Shown here: positions 24,742-34,291 of the stretch, one piece after another | Layout: the number at the start of each line of letters is the position of its first letter | Numbering within the stretch: the stretch's first letter is position 1 | Origin: Amycolatopsis sp. 2-15 | GTDB lineage: Bacteria; Actinomycetota; Actinomycetes; Mycobacteriales; Pseudonocardiaceae | Direction: 5' to 3' | Assembly (NCBI RefSeq): GCF_030285625.1 | Contig: NZ_CP127294.1 | Location: forward strand, 9,084,001-9,148,000 | Length of the DNA stretch: 64,000 nt | The notes under the pieces: model-generated | What the model was told of the DNA's origin: nothing | The model's database searches: none | The model's input: the letters and a program-made list of their open reading frames with translations, nothing else | Program-made: the position numbers and the translations under genes

Positions 24742-27447
24742 TCACTCCGACGGCGTGATGTGGCGCAACCGCCGCGGCCCGGTGTCCGGCCGGGTCGGCG
24801 GCGGGCCCAGCACCATGCGCGCGTTGGCCACGAAGGCGCCGTCGGGCGAGGCGAGGATCGGGTCGAGCGCCAGCGACCGGACTTCCGGGTTGTCCTCGGC
24901 CAGCGCGGCCACGCGCAGCACCATGTCCTGCAACGCCGCCAGGTCCGCGGGCTCGTCGCCGCGGTAGCCGGTGAGCAGGGGTGACGTGCGGGGCTCGCGG
25001 ATGAGCGTGGCGGCGTCGACGTCGGTGACCGGCACCGCGCGGTAGGCCCGGTCGCCGAGCAGTGTGCTGACCAGGCCCGAGAGCCCGAAGGACACGAGCG
25101 TGCCGAACGATGGATCGTCCTGCAGGCCGATCACGCACGAGATGCCCTTGGCGGCCATGCGTTGCACGTAGAGCTCGTTGTCGCCGGAGACCTCGCACAG
25201 GTCGCGGTAGGCCACGCGCACGGAGTCCTCCGACGTGAGGTCCAGCCGCACGCCCGCGAGGTCGGGCCGGCCGCGCAGGCGCTCGTCCACGGCCTTGAGC
25301 GTGACCGGGTAGCCCAGCTCGGCCGCGGCCGCCACGGCGGCGTCCACATCGGACACCACGCGGAACGGGACCACGTCGACGCCGTAGCAGCCGAGCAGCC
25401 GCACCACATCGTCGTCGGACAGCATCGTGGAGTGCCCGTCGGCCTCGGCGAGCAGCTCGCGCACGATCGACTGCGCCTGCTCGACGTGCAGCCCACCCGG
25501 GCGCACCAGTGTCCCCTGTGGACGCTGCCGCCACGCCGAATACCGCACCACGCGGGACAACGCGGTCACCGCGCGCTCCGGGCTCGGGTACGACGGGATC
25601 GAACCCCGCGTGGGCACACCGTCTTCGCTCAGCACGGCCAGTTCGTCGGGCACACCCTCGACTGCGAGGAACGTGGAGACGACCGGTTTCGTCCGCTCGT
25701 GCTCCAGCACGGCTTCCTTCAGCGCCCGCGCGTACGCGGTGCCGGGGATGGTGATCGGCGGGGCGAACACGGCGATGAGCGCGTCGGTCTCCGGCGAGTC
25801 GAGGGCCTCGCGCACCGCGGCGGCGAACGCCTCGGGCCCGGCCTGCGGGCCGATGTCCACGGGGTCGAAGGCGAGGTGCAGCCCCTGCGCCCGCGCGGTG
25901 TCCGCGGCCAGCAGCCCGATGGCGCTCGAGTTGCCGACGATCGCGATCCGCGGCCCGGCGGGCAGCGGCTGGTGCGCGAACACGAGCGCGGTGTCGAAGA
26001 GCTGCGCGAGCGACTCCACGCGCACCACCCCGGCCTGCTCGAACAGCGCCTGCACGCTCGCCTCGTCGACCTCCGCCGACGTTGCGGCCAGCTGCGGGCG
26101 CACGGCGTGGCGGCCCGACTTCACCGCGACGATCGGCTTGTTCCGCGCGAGCCGCCGCGCCAGCCGCGCGAACTTGCGCGGGTTGCCGAAGGACTCCAGG
26201 TAGAGCAGCACGAGGTCGGTCTCGGGGTCGGTTTCCCAGTACTGCAGCAGATCGTTGCCCGAGACGTCGGCGCGGTTGCCGGCGGAGACGAACGTGGACA
26301 GGCCCAGGCCACGCGAACCGGCGTCGGCCAGGATCGCCGTGCCGAGCGCGCCGGACTGGCAGAAAAAGCCGGTGTGCCCGCGGCGCGGCAGCTGCGGGGC
26401 GAGGGTGGCGTTGAGCCGCACACCGGGCGCGGTGTTGAGCACGCCGAGCGCGTTCGGGCCGACCACGCGCATGCCGTGGGCGCGGGCCTCGCCGACGAGC
26501 CGCAGCTCGGCGTGCAGGCCGAGCGGGCCGGACTCGGCGAAGCCGCCGGAGACGATGACCAGCGTCTTCACGCCTTTGGCGAGACACGCGTCCAGCACGG
26601 ACTCGACGAGCTCGGCCGGCACCGCGACCAGCGCGAGGTCGACCGGGTCCGGGATGTCGAGTACCGACGCGTACGCGCGCACGCCACGCACCGAGCGGTG
26701 CTCGGGGTTGACCGGGAAGACGGTGCCGGTGAAATCGGCGGCGAGCAGGTTGCGGAAGGCGACGTGGCCGACCTTCGTGTGGTCGGCCGAAGCGCCGATC
26801 ACCGCCACCGACCGCGGGTGCAGCAGGTTGTGCACGCTGCGCGCCTCGGCTGCCTGCTCGCGCGAGCGCGCGACGGCCAGCGACTCCTCCGTCGGGTCGA
26901 TGCTGAACTCCAGGTGCAGCACGCCTTCCTCGATGGCGCGGCTGACCTGGTAGCCGGCGTCGCGGAACACGCGGACCATGGGCGCGTTCTCGGCGAGGAC
27001 CTCGGCGACGAACCGGCGCAGCCCGCTCTCCGACGCGGCGGCGGCCAGGTGCTCCAGCAGGATCGAGCCGAGGCCGCGGCCCTGGTGCTTGTCGTCGACG
27101 ACGAACGCGACCTCGGCCGAGGGGCCGCCGTCGAGCCGCTCGTAGCGCCCGACGGCCACGATGTCGTCGCCGAGCAGCGCGACGAACGCGACCCGGTCGT
27201 GGTGGTCCACAGTGGAGAACCGCTGCAGGTCGCGCGGCGGGATCCGGGGGTAGGCCCCGAAGTAACGCAGGTAACGCGTGCGCTCGGAAAGCCTGCTGTG
27301 GAAGGCGACGAGGCCGTCGGCGTCCGTGGGCACGACGGGCCGCAGGTGCACGGTGCCGCCGTCGGACAGGACGACGTCGGCCTCCCAGTCGCGGGGGTAG
27401 TCGTACGGGTCGCGCAGGCCGTTTCGGGGCGCCGACTCTTCGGACAT
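24742..27447 (-). CDS. pat: GNAT-acyl-CoA synthetase fusion, protein lysine acetyltransferase (Pat, type II)
   Basis: A 901-residue fusion. Residues about 25-185 are a GNAT domain with the acetyl-CoA loop HQGRGLGS; about 200-640 form the CoA-binding and succinyl-CoA-ligase-like parts of an NDP-forming acyl-CoA synthetase (SVAVIGASADHTKVGHVAFRNL, VVGPNALGVLN); about 680-890 are an ATP-grasp-like domain. GNAT-first order is that of Streptomyces SlPatA, which acetylates acyl-CoA synthetases to switch them off. The ATG 27447 lies 2 nt after the acuC stop, so acetyltransferase and deacetylase are coupled. Longer upstream frame lies in acuC and is not used. Confidence 0.88.
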   Translation of the reverse strand: MSEESAPRNGLRDPYDYPRDWEADVVLSDGGTVHLRPVVPTDADGLVAFHSRLSERTRYLRYFGAYPRIPPRDLQRFSTVDHHDRVAFVALLGDDIVAVGRYERLDGGPSAEVAFVVDDKHQGRGLGSILLEHLAAAASESGLRRFVAEVLAENAPMVRVFRDAGYQVSRAIEEGVLHLEFSIDPTEESLAVARSREQAAEARSVHNLLHPRSVAVIGASADHTKVGHVAFRNLLAADFTGTVFPVNPEHRSVRGVRAYASVLDIPDPVDLALVAVPAELVESVLDACLAKGVKTLVIVSGGFAESGPLGLHAELRLVGEARAHGMRVVGPNALGVLNTAPGVRLNATLAPQLPRRGHTGFFCQSGALGTAILADAGSRGLGLSTFVSAGNRADVSGNDLLQYWETDPETDLVLLYLESFGNPRKFARLARRLARNKPIVAVKSGRHAVRPQLAATSAEVDEASVQALFEQAGVVRVESLAQLFDTALVFAHQPLPAGPRIAIVGNSSAIGLLAADTARAQGLHLAFDPVDIGPQAGPEAFAAAVREALDSPETDALIAVFAPPITIPGTAYARALKEAVLEHERTKPVVSTFLAVEGVPDELAVLSEDGVPTRGSIPSYPSPERAVTALSRVVRYSAWRQRPQGTLVRPGGLHVEQAQSIVRELLAEADGHSTMLSDDDVVRLLGCYGVDVVPFRVVSDVDAAVAAAAELGYPVTLKAVDERLRGRPDLAGVRLDLTSEDSVRVAYRDLCEVSGDNELYVQRMAAKGISCVIGLQDDPSFGTLVSFGLSGLVSTLLGDRAYRAVPVTDVDAATLIREPRTSPLLTGYRGDEPADLAALQDMVLRVAALAEDNPEVRSLALDPILASPDGAFVANARMVLGPPPTRPDTGPRRLRHITPSE

Positions 27448-27449
27448 CG

Positions 27450-28622
27450 TCAGTCCCTGGGATCGTCCGGGTCGAGACCGTGCAGCGGGAACACCGCGCG
27501 GCGGGTGTCGCGGATCGCGATGTCGACCGGGTCGTCGGCGGCGTCGCCCCACGGCTTGAACGCCGTGTCCTTGTCGTCGGTCATCGCGGGCGGGATCTCG
27601 GCGGTGGGCGCGGCTTTGGTGATCGAGGAGACCCAGCCGGGCGGCAGCGCCGTGTCGGGCGCGACGTCGCGGTCGAGCACCGTGGCGATCAGGTGCGTCC
27701 ACGAGCGCGGGACCACGCGGATCAGCTGGTAACCGCCCCCGCCGACGGCGAGCCAGCGCCCGCCGCTGTAGGTCTCGGCGAGGTCGCGCATCGTCGAGTA
27801 GATGGTGCGGTGCCCGTCGACCGAGAGCGACAGGTCGGCCAGCGGGTCTTCCTCGTGCGAGTCGACGCCGCACTGCGTCACGAGGATCTGCGGCTCGAAC
27901 TCGGCCAGCAGCGAGGGGACGACCGCGTTGAACGCCCGCAGCCAGCCCGGATCCTTCGTGTGCGGCGGCAGCGGGATGTTCACCGAGGTGCCGGCGGCCT
28001 TGCCGTTGCCGATCTCGGCGGCGTAGCCGGTGCCGGGCCAGAGCGTGAACGGGTGCTGGTGCAGCGAAACGGTGAGCACACGCGGGTCGTCGTAGAAGGC
28101 GGTCTGGACCCCGTCGCCGTGGTGCACGTCGGTGTCGAGGTAGGCGACGCGGTCGAAACCGTGGTCGAGCAGCCAGGAGATGGCGATGGCGCAGTCGTTG
28201 TAGACGCAGAAGCCCGACGCGTGGTCGCGCATCGCGTGGTGCAGCCCGCCGGCGATGTTGACCGCGCGCTTCACCTCACCGTCGGCGATCTTGCGCGCCG
28301 CGAGCAGCGTCGAGCCGACCACCAGTGCCGACGCGTCGTGCATCCCGCTGAACACCGGGTTGTCCGACGTGCCCAGCCCGTGACCGACGTCCCAGCCGAC
28401 GAGCGGTGCCTCCCGCACGGCCGCGAGGTACTCGGGCGCGTGGATGCGCAGCAGCTCCTCGTCGCCGGCCGCGGTGGGCACGAGCAGCTCGACGTCGTTC
28501 AGCACGCCGAGCTCCGTGGCCAGCCGGATCGTGAGCTCCAGGCGGACGGGGTTGAACGGATGCTCCCCGCCCAGGTCGTATCCCAGCAGCGCGGCATCCC
28601 AGACGACAGCAGGCGAGGACAT
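27450..28622 (-). CDS. acuC: Acetoin utilization protein AcuC, class I-type protein deacetylase
   Basis: A 390-residue zinc deacetylase of the histone deacetylase superfamily. The motifs are in order: GGLHHAMRDHASGFCVYND (general-base His pair), DTDVHHGDGVQ (zinc Asp/His), QCGVDSHEEDPL (second zinc Asp) and GGGGYQ with the transition-state region. AcuC removes acetyl groups from acetyl-CoA synthetase lysines in other bacteria. Start ATG 28622 is preferred over GTG 28631. It directly precedes and is probably co-transcribed with the Pat-type acetyltransferase, so both arms of the acylation cycle sit in one operon. Confidence 0.92.
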   Translation of the reverse strand: MSSPAVVWDAALLGYDLGGEHPFNPVRLELTIRLATELGVLNDVELLVPTAAGDEELLRIHAPEYLAAVREAPLVGWDVGHGLGTSDNPVFSGMHDASALVVGSTLLAARKIADGEVKRAVNIAGGLHHAMRDHASGFCVYNDCAIAISWLLDHGFDRVAYLDTDVHHGDGVQTAFYDDPRVLTVSLHQHPFTLWPGTGYAAEIGNGKAAGTSVNIPLPPHTKDPGWLRAFNAVVPSLLAEFEPQILVTQCGVDSHEEDPLADLSLSVDGHRTIYSTMRDLAETYSGGRWLAVGGGGYQLIRVVPRSWTHLIATVLDRDVAPDTALPPGWVSSITKAAPTAEIPPAMTDDKDTAFKPWGDAADDPVDIAIRDTRRAVFPLHGLDPDDPRD

Positions 28623-28685
28623 GTACCGCACTGTACTGGCCTCGGCGCGCCCGAGCCGGGTTCGGCTTCGGGCCGGCGCGGCCGG

Positions 28686-29525
28686 TCAGCCGCGTTCGGG
28701 ACCGGTGGCGGCAGGGCGTTCGGGGTCGCGTGACCAGTGCGACCAGGAGCCGGTGTACAGCGCAGCCGGCTCGGGGTGGCCCGCGACCTCCAGCGCGAGC
28801 ACGACCGACGACGCCGTGACGCCGGAGCCGCAGTACGCGCCGACGGGGGTGCCTGCTGTCAGTCCCAGGTCGGCGAAGCGCGCGGCGAGGTCGGCGGGCG
28901 TGCGCCAGCGGCCGTCTTCCCCGACGTGCTCGGCCGACGGCGCGCTGATCGCCCCGGGGATGTGGCCGGCGCGCGGGTCGACCGGCTCGGTCTCTCCCGT
29001 GTAGCGCGTGTGGGCGCGGGCGTCGAACAGCACACCGGCACGGGCGCGGGCGGCGGCTTCGTCGGCCGTGAGCACCGGCATGCCGCCCGGGCGCACCTCG
29101 AAGTCGCCGGGTTCGGGGGCGGGGGCGTCGGTGGCCGTCTCGCGGCCTTCGGCGAGCCACGCTGCGTAACCGCCGTCAAGCACCGCCACGTCGGTGTGCC
29201 CGGCCCAGCGCAGCAGCCACCAGGCGCGGGCGGCGACGGAGCCGTCGGCATCGTCGTACACGATCACCGGCCGCCCGGCGCTCACGCCGGCTTCGCGCAG
29301 CTCACGCTGCAGGTCGGCGGGGTCGGGCAGGGGGTGACGGCCGCCGTCGCCGGGCGGCGCGGCCAGCGCGGTGTCGAGGTCGACGAACACCGCCCCGGGC
29401 ACGTGGCCCTCGCGGTAGGACTCGGCGGCGGGCGGCCCGGCCAGGCGCCAGCGGACGTCCAGCACCACGGGGCGCCGCGCCTCGGGCAGGGCGGCGAGCT
29501 CGGCGGGGGTGATCAACGGTCCCAT
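28686..29525 (-). CDS. sseA: Sulfurtransferase, two-domain rhodanese (SseA type)
   Basis: A 279-residue thiosulfate or 3-mercaptopyruvate sulfurtransferase. The N-terminal inactive rhodanese domain (VVLDVRWRL...[15 protein letters not shown]) is followed by a catalytic domain with the active-site loop YCGSGVTAS, where the cysteine carries the persulfide. No signal peptide, so cytoplasmic. ATG 29525 is used; an earlier ATG at 29534 is possible. It is divergent from ideR with about 140 nt between. The CGSGV loop leans toward mercaptopyruvate sulfurtransferase, but the substrate is not certain. Confidence 0.87.
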   Translation of the reverse strand: MGPLITPAELAALPEARRPVVLDVRWRLAGPPAAESYREGHVPGAVFVDLDTALAAPPGDGGRHPLPDPADLQRELREAGVSAGRPVIVYDDADGSVAARAWWLLRWAGHTDVAVLDGGYAAWLAEGRETATDAPAPEPGDFEVRPGGMPVLTADEAAARARAGVLFDARAHTRYTGETEPVDPRAGHIPGAISAPSAEHVGEDGRWRTPADLAARFADLGLTAGTPVGAYCGSGVTASSVVLALEVAGHPEPAALYTGSWSHWSRDPERPAATGPERG

Positions 29526-29631
29526 GCGCTCCATCCTGCAGGTCCAGGCGCCGGGCGCGCACCCGGGCCGGACTTTTCAGCCCGCCCGGCTTGTTATGTC
29601 GGCGCGTGCCGTCGGTGCCGGGGCCAACGAC

Positions 29632-29637
29632 TACGAT
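29632..29637 (+). promoter_or_regulatory. Candidate -10 (TACGAT) for ideR
   Basis: TACGAT fits TANNNT and would start transcription near 29644, giving a leader of about 19 nt that contains the GAAGGGGA ribosome-binding site (29651-29658) before GTG 29663. The -35 is not clear. Confidence 0.4.
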
Positions 29638-29662
29638 GAGCTACGCGGACGAAGGGGACAGC

Positions 29663-30358
29663 GTGAACGATCTCATCGACACCACCGAGATGTACTTGCG
29701 TACCATCTACGAGCTCGAAGAAGAGGGTGTCGTCCCGCTGCGGGCAAGGATCGCGGAACGCCTGCAGCAGAGCGGGCCGACCGTGAGCCAGACCGTGGCC
29801 AGGATGGAACGCGACGGATTGGTGGTCGTGGCCGACGACCGGCACCTGCAGCTGACCGACCACGGTCGTGAGCTGGCCATCGCCGTCATGCGCAAGCACC
29901 GTCTCGCCGAGCGTCTCCTCGTCGACGTCATCGGGCTCGAGTGGGAGCACGTGCACACCGAGGCGTGCCGCTGGGAGCACGTGATGAGCGAGGCCGTCGA
30001 GCGCAAGCTGGTCAAGCTGCTCGACCACCCGACCACCTCGCCCTACGGCAACCCGATCCCGGGCCTCGACAAGCTGGGCGACGGCGACCCCGCCCCGCCC
30101 GCCGAGTCCGACCTCGTGCGCCTCGACGAGTTCGCGCGAACCGGCGGCGGCGACGTCGTGGTGCGCCGCATCGCCGAGCACGTGCAGCTCGACGAGTCGC
30201 TGCTCACCGAGCTCAAGTCCGTCGGCATCGTGCCCGGCGGCCGCGTCACGGTCGGCAAGGCCAACGGCGGCACCGTGACCATCGAGATCACCGGCAGCGA
30301 CTCCTCGGCGCAGGTCTCCACCTCGGCGTTGCACGCCGTGCTGGCGCAGGCCAGGTGA
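29663..30358 (+). CDS. ideR: Iron-dependent repressor IdeR (DtxR family)
   Basis: A 231-residue regulator almost collinear with mycobacterial IdeR. The winged HTH ([25 protein letters not shown]) is followed by the metal-binding domain and a C-terminal SH3-like domain. Counting from GTG 29663 places all known metal ligands exactly: Met10, His79, Glu83, His98, Cys102, Glu105, His106. That numbering decides the start. It should repress siderophore genes and activate iron storage when Fe2+ is bound. No IdeR box (TTAGG-type dyad) is visible in its own promoter. Its stop overlaps the galK start (GTGA). Confidence 0.95.
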   Translation: MNDLIDTTEMYLRTIYELEEEGVVPLRARIAERLQQSGPTVSQTVARMERDGLVVVADDRHLQLTDHGRELAIAVMRKHRLAERLLVDVIGLEWEHVHTEACRWEHVMSEAVERKLVKLLDHPTTSPYGNPIPGLDKLGDGDPAPPAESDLVRLDEFARTGGGDVVVRRIAEHVQLDESLLTELKSVGIVPGGRVTVGKANGGTVTIEITGSDSSAQVSTSALHAVLAQAR

Positions 30359-31539
30359 GCCCCGCCCAAGACGCCGCCGACGCGTTCCACCGGATCCACG
30401 ACCGCGCCCCGGCCGGGATCTGGTCCGCTCCCGGCCGGGTGAACCTGATCGGTGAGCACACCGACTACAACGACGGCTTCGTGCTGCCCTTCGCCCTCCC
30501 CCACCGCCTCGCCGTGGCGGCCACGCCGCGTGCCGACGGCAAGCTCAACGTCGCCACCCTCGGCGACGACGGCCGGCTCCAGTACTCCGACCTCCTCGAC
30601 ATCGCTTCCCTCGAACCGGGTTCGGTCGAAGGCTGGGCCGCCTACCCCGCGGGCGTCGCCTGGGTGCTGCGCGACCACGGCCACGCCGCGGGCGCCGACC
30701 TGGTCATCGCCGGTGACGTCCCCTCCGGCGCCGGCCTGTCCTCGTCCCACGCCCTCGAATGCGCCGTCTCCCTCGCGCTGCTCGGCCTCGCCGGCGTCGA
30801 ACTCGACGCCGAGCTGCCCGGCACCCCGACGCGCCCTGAGATCGCCCGCTGGGTGCAGCGCTCCGAGAACGACTTCGTCGGCGCCCCCACCGGCCTGCTC
30901 GACCAGACGGCGTCGTTGTGCTGCCAGGACTCCTGCGTGCTGTTCCTCGACGTCCGCTCGGGCGAGATGGAGCAGGTGCCCTTCCCGCTCGCCGAGGCCG
31001 GCGTCCGCGTGCTGATCATCGACACCCGCACCAAGCACTCCCACGCCGAAGGCGGCTACGGCGAACGCCGCCGCGGCACCGAGCGCGCCGCCGAGCTGCT
31101 GGGCGTGAAGGCCCTGCGCGACGTCACCCTCGAGGGTCTCGACGCCGCCCTGGCCCAGCTGCCCGACGACCTCGCGCCGCTCGTGCGCCACGTCGTCACC
31201 GAGAACCAGCGTGTACTCGACGTCGTGGCCCTGCTCCGCGAGGGCCGCCTCACCGACATCGGCCCGCACCTGGACGCCTCCCACGCCAGCATGCGCGACG
31301 ACTACCGCATCTCCACCTCCGAACTCGACCTCGCCGTAGACTCCGCGCGCTCCGCCGGCGCCCTCGGTGCCCGCATGACCGGCGGCGGCTTCGGCGGCTC
31401 GGCCATCGCGCTGGTCCGCGAGGCCGACCTGGAACCCGTCCGCGCGGCCGTCGAGCGGGCCTTCGAGGCCGCCGGGCTCCGCCGCCCGCGCACCTTCACC
31501 GCGGTGCCTTCCCGCGGCGCGGGGCGCGACACCGTCTGA
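30355..31539 (+). CDS. galK: Galactokinase
   Basis: A 394-residue GHMP kinase starting at GTG 30355, inside the ideR stop. The galactokinase signature is near the start ([20 protein letters not shown]), with the ATP loop [13 protein letters not shown] and motif 3 [16 protein letters not shown]. It phosphorylates galactose at C1 in the Leloir pathway. It is translationally coupled to ideR and followed, after a repeat-rich gap, by galE. No galT is seen. Confidence 0.93.
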   Translation: MSPAQDAADAFHRIHDRAPAGIWSAPGRVNLIGEHTDYNDGFVLPFALPHRLAVAATPRADGKLNVATLGDDGRLQYSDLLDIASLEPGSVEGWAAYPAGVAWVLRDHGHAAGADLVIAGDVPSGAGLSSSHALECAVSLALLGLAGVELDAELPGTPTRPEIARWVQRSENDFVGAPTGLLDQTASLCCQDSCVLFLDVRSGEMEQVPFPLAEAGVRVLIIDTRTKHSHAEGGYGERRRGTERAAELLGVKALRDVTLEGLDAALAQLPDDLAPLVRHVVTENQRVLDVVALLREGRLTDIGPHLDASHASMRDDYRISTSELDLAVDSARSAGALGARMTGGGFGGSAIALVREADLEPVRAAVERAFEAAGLRRPRTFTAVPSRGAGRDTV

Positions 31540-31545
31540 CGCGGT

Positions 31546-31614
31546 ATCGGCCGCGGCACTTTCGGCACTTTTGGTCGCGGCGCTTTCGGCTGGGGCACTT
31601 TTGGTTGCGGCACT
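31546..31614. repeat. 15-bp minisatellite between galK and galE
   Basis: Five head-to-tail units (15, 9, 15, 15 and 15 bp) of the type TTTGGTYGCGGCACT follow the galK stop after 6 nt. Between 31630 and 31690 a second degenerate series with the core GGGGGCAGCGTC occurs three times. Neither resembles coding sequence. Confidence 0.75.
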
Positions 31615-31807
31615 GCCCTCGGGACTCCGGTCTCGGGGGCAGCGTCATCTCCGGGGGCAGCGTCGTGCCTGAGGGCAGCGGCGCGTCCGGGGCCCACGCA
31701 TTCGCCGGCGAGCCGGATCGGCCGCGGCAACCCCCGGGCGGCCGGGCGCGGCGCGGTGAGGGGAGACTGTGGCGCACAGTCACCGCCCACACCAGAAAGG
31801 CCACACC

Positions 31808-32788
31808 GTGACGGACCCGCATTGCCCCCTGAAACTGATCGTCACGGGTGGCGCCGGCTACGTGGGCAGCGTGTGCGCCGCGCGGCTCATCGAGGCCGGT
31901 CACCAGGTCACGGTCGTGGACGACCTGTCCACCGGGCACGCCGACGCCGTGCACCCGGACGCGCGCTTCATCGAGGGCGACGCCGCCGCCGTAGCCGCCG
32001 ACGTCCTCGGCGAGGGCTTCGACGGCGTGCTGCACTTCGCCGCGAAGTCGCTCGTCGGCGAGTCGATGACGGACCCGGCGAAGTACTGGGAAGGCAACGT
32101 CGTCACCTCCCTGCGCCTGCTGGAGGCCATGAAGGCCCACGGCACGCCGCGCCTGGTGTTCTCCTCCACCGCGGCCACCTACGGCGAGCCCGAGTCGTCG
32201 CCGATCCCGGAGACCGCGCCGACGCAGCCCACCAACACCTACGGCGCGTCCAAGCTCGCGATCGACCACGCCATCACGAGCTTCGCCCGCGCCCACGGCA
32301 TCGCCGCGGTGAGCCTGCGTTACTTCAACGTCGCCGGCGCCTACCACGCCTTCGGCGAGCGCCACACCACCGAAACGCACCTCATCCCCCTCGTGCTCCA
32401 GGTCGCCACCGGCGACCGCGCCCACATCTCCATCTACGGCGACGACTACCCGACGCCCGACCACACGGCCGTGCGCGACTACATCCACGTCGTCGACCTC
32501 GCCGACGCCCACCAGCTCGCGCTGCGCCACGCGACGCCCGGCGAGCACCGCATCTACAACCTCGGCAGCGGCACCGGCTTCTCCGTGCTGGAGGTCGTCG
32601 AGTCCTGCCGCCGCGTGACCGGCCACCCCATCCCGGCGCAGGTCGCCCCGCGCCGCGCGGGCGACCCGTCGGTCCTCGTGGCCTCCAGCGAAAAGGCCGG
32701 CCGCGAACTCGGCTGGAAACCCGAGCGCACCGACCTCGACGGCATCGTCTCCGACGCCTGGGCGTTCACGCAGTCGCGCCGCTCCTGA
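31808..32788 (+). CDS. galE: UDP-glucose 4-epimerase
   Basis: A 326-residue extended SDR. It has the NAD-binding GGAGYVGS, the catalytic serine in [10 protein letters not shown] and the YGASK Tyr/Lys pair, and the sugar-binding YFNVAGA. It interconverts UDP-galactose and UDP-glucose. GTG 31808 is chosen because an AGAAAGG site lies at 31793-31799; the ATG at 31769 lacks one. It completes a galactose set with galK, though a 268-nt gap with repeats separates them. Confidence 0.93.
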   Translation: MTDPHCPLKLIVTGGAGYVGSVCAARLIEAGHQVTVVDDLSTGHADAVHPDARFIEGDAAAVAADVLGEGFDGVLHFAAKSLVGESMTDPAKYWEGNVVTSLRLLEAMKAHGTPRLVFSSTAATYGEPESSPIPETAPTQPTNTYGASKLAIDHAITSFARAHGIAAVSLRYFNVAGAYHAFGERHTTETHLIPLVLQVATGDRAHISIYGDDYPTPDHTAVRDYIHVVDLADAHQLALRHATPGEHRIYNLGSGTGFSVLEVVESCRRVTGHPIPAQVAPRRAGDPSVLVASSEKAGRELGWKPERTDLDGIVSDAWAFTQSRRS

Positions 32789-32800
32789 CCGCTCTCGCTT

Positions 32801-32839
32801 CCGGCGGGTCCGGGCTCCTGGTGAGCCTGGGCCCGCCGG
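32801..32839 (+). terminator. Terminator hairpin after galE
   Basis: Arms 32801-32816 and 32824-32839 pair over 16 bp with two G-U pairs around a 7-nt loop, 12 nt after the galE stop. No T-tract follows. The rest of the gap to 33070 holds no gene I can support apart from a 27-bp duplicated fragment. Confidence 0.75.
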
Positions 32840-32882
32840 ACGCGTTTTCCGTGCTGTGTATCACCACGTTCGGCGGCCGGGC

Positions 32883-33143
32883 TCCGGCAACGACAGACCC
32901 AGGTCCACGAACTTCAGCCCCCGACCGCAGCGACCGCCACCCGCGGCTCGCCCGGCCGTGAGCGACGCTCGTCGACCCGCCAGTCGTCCGGTTGCGGCTC
33001 ATCGGGCTGCGGGAGGCAGGCCGCGGCGACATCCGACGCGGCGCCGAATCCGTGGCAGCCGCGGCCTGCCTCACCGTCCGGGCCCGACGTCAGGCGGCGG
33101 ATCGTCCACACTCAGTTCCGGCAACGACAGACCCAGGTCCACG
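32883..33143. repeat. 27-bp direct repeat: copied 3' fragment of the DUF4192 gene
   Basis: TCCGGCAACGACAGACCCAG and the following seven bases occur identically at 32883-32909 and 33117-33143. The second copy is inside the 3' coding end of the DUF4192 gene; the first lies in the intergenic region beyond its stop. It may be a remnant of a local duplication. Confidence 0.85.
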
Positions 33144-34144
33144 GCATCCGGCAGCGAAGCCAGCCCAGCAAGCCTCGCCGGGTCCGTGCCGAGGTTCCAA
33201 ACCGCGTGGAGCAGCTGCGCCAGGACGTGGTCGGGGCAGGCGTCCAGGGCGTTGGTCAGTGCCATGCCCGCGAGAGCGCCCTCACTGCGCATGAGGGCCG
33301 CGTAGGCGACGAGGGCGGCGGCGTCCGCGCGGTGGGGCGCGGGCAGTTCGCGCACGAGCTCCAGCCACAGGCTCATCGCGGCCACGGCGACGGGCGACTC
33401 CGGCGGGACCGCGGTCGCCAGGCAAGCGTCGCGGACCTTCGGGACGCGCAGGGCGTGGGCAAGGCGCACCGCCTGATCGTCCGACGGCGGACCTTCGGCC
33501 CGGCGGTGGCGGAAGAACGCCGCGCGTACCTCGGCGGCCGCCGCGAGCACGTCGTCGGGATCCCACGGTGGGGCCCCGCTGGAGAGCAGGGCGCGCCGCT
33601 GCACCAGAGCCGCGGGAGAACGCGGCTCCATCAAGGCCAGCACGTCCTCGCGGCGGAAGGAGACGAAGCCGGCGTTGGTGATCGTGGCGGCCACCACGGT
33701 GTCCCGGGGATCCGGCAGCAGTCCGCCACAGGTGGGTTCGCGGTAGCACGCCCACGGTGCCCCGGCCGAGATCTCCGGTGTCCACAGTGGATGCATCACG
33801 GGCAGCTCGTACTCCTTGAGCGCGCGGCTCAGTTCCGCGGCGAACTCGGCGTGGGGCAGCTCGCCGCCGGGGCCGGCCCGGCCGCCGACGATCACCACGG
33901 TGACGCCCGTGTGGTCGTCCACGCGGAACCGCGGCGCGAGCGCATCCGCTTGCTCCGCAAGGAGATCACGCGGCGGAAGGTCCGCGCGCAGGATCAGGCC
34001 GATCCGCGTGCCGGGCGGGCGGTGCCCGAGCAGCACGACGGAGCCGGCGGGTTTGAAGCCGAGCAGGTACGGCAGCGCCGCGATGAGCTGCGCCGGGTCG
34101 GTGAGCAGGGCCCGGGCCGTGCCGGGTGGGGTCGAGGTGGTCAC
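33071..34144 (-). CDS. DUF4192 domain-containing protein
   Basis: A 357-residue protein of the DUF4192 family, common in actinomycetes and of unknown function. The family start LLTDPAQLIAALPYLLGFKPAGSVVLLGHR is clear, as is the mid-domain DDVLAAAAEVRAAFF. No membrane segment or signal. GTG 34144 is used; a GTG three codons upstream at 34153 is equally possible. The C-terminal 20 residues (LSVDDPPPDVGPGR) are low complexity and part of the end is copied downstream. Confidence 0.85.
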   Translation of the reverse strand: MTTSTPPGTARALLTDPAQLIAALPYLLGFKPAGSVVLLGHRPPGTRIGLILRADLPPRDLLAEQADALAPRFRVDDHTGVTVVIVGGRAGPGGELPHAEFAAELSRALKEYELPVMHPLWTPEISAGAPWACYREPTCGGLLPDPRDTVVAATITNAGFVSFRREDVLALMEPRSPAALVQRRALLSSGAPPWDPDDVLAAAAEVRAAFFRHRRAEGPPSDDQAVRLAHALRVPKVRDACLATAVPPESPVAVAAMSLWLELVRELPAPHRADAAALVAYAALMRSEGALAGMALTNALDACPDHVLAQLLHAVWNLGTDPARLAGLASLPDAVDLGLSLPELSVDDPPPDVGPGR

Positions 34145-34232
34145 GCACTCCACTGTGCGGCGGGAAACGAGCGGGGGAAGGCCGTCGCGGAAATCTGTGG
34201 ACAGCTGCGGGCAGTAGGGCGCGGTTGTGGAA

Positions 34233-34265
34233 AACCCGGCCCAGCCGCGCGGGCTGGACCGGGTT
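34233..34265 (-). terminator. Terminator hairpin after the M23 peptidase gene
   Basis: AACCCGGCCCAGCC (34233-34246) pairs with 34252-34265 at 13 of 14 positions around a 5-nt loop, about 27 nt past the stop of the leftward M23 gene. Confidence 0.65.
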
Positions 34266-34291
34266 CGTGTCGGTGCCGTGTGCTAGGCCGC

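Noticed and set aside
30608..30640. SOS-like TCGAAC...GTTCGG inside galK
   Set aside because: The spacer is 3 nt, not 4, and it lies inside coding sequence.
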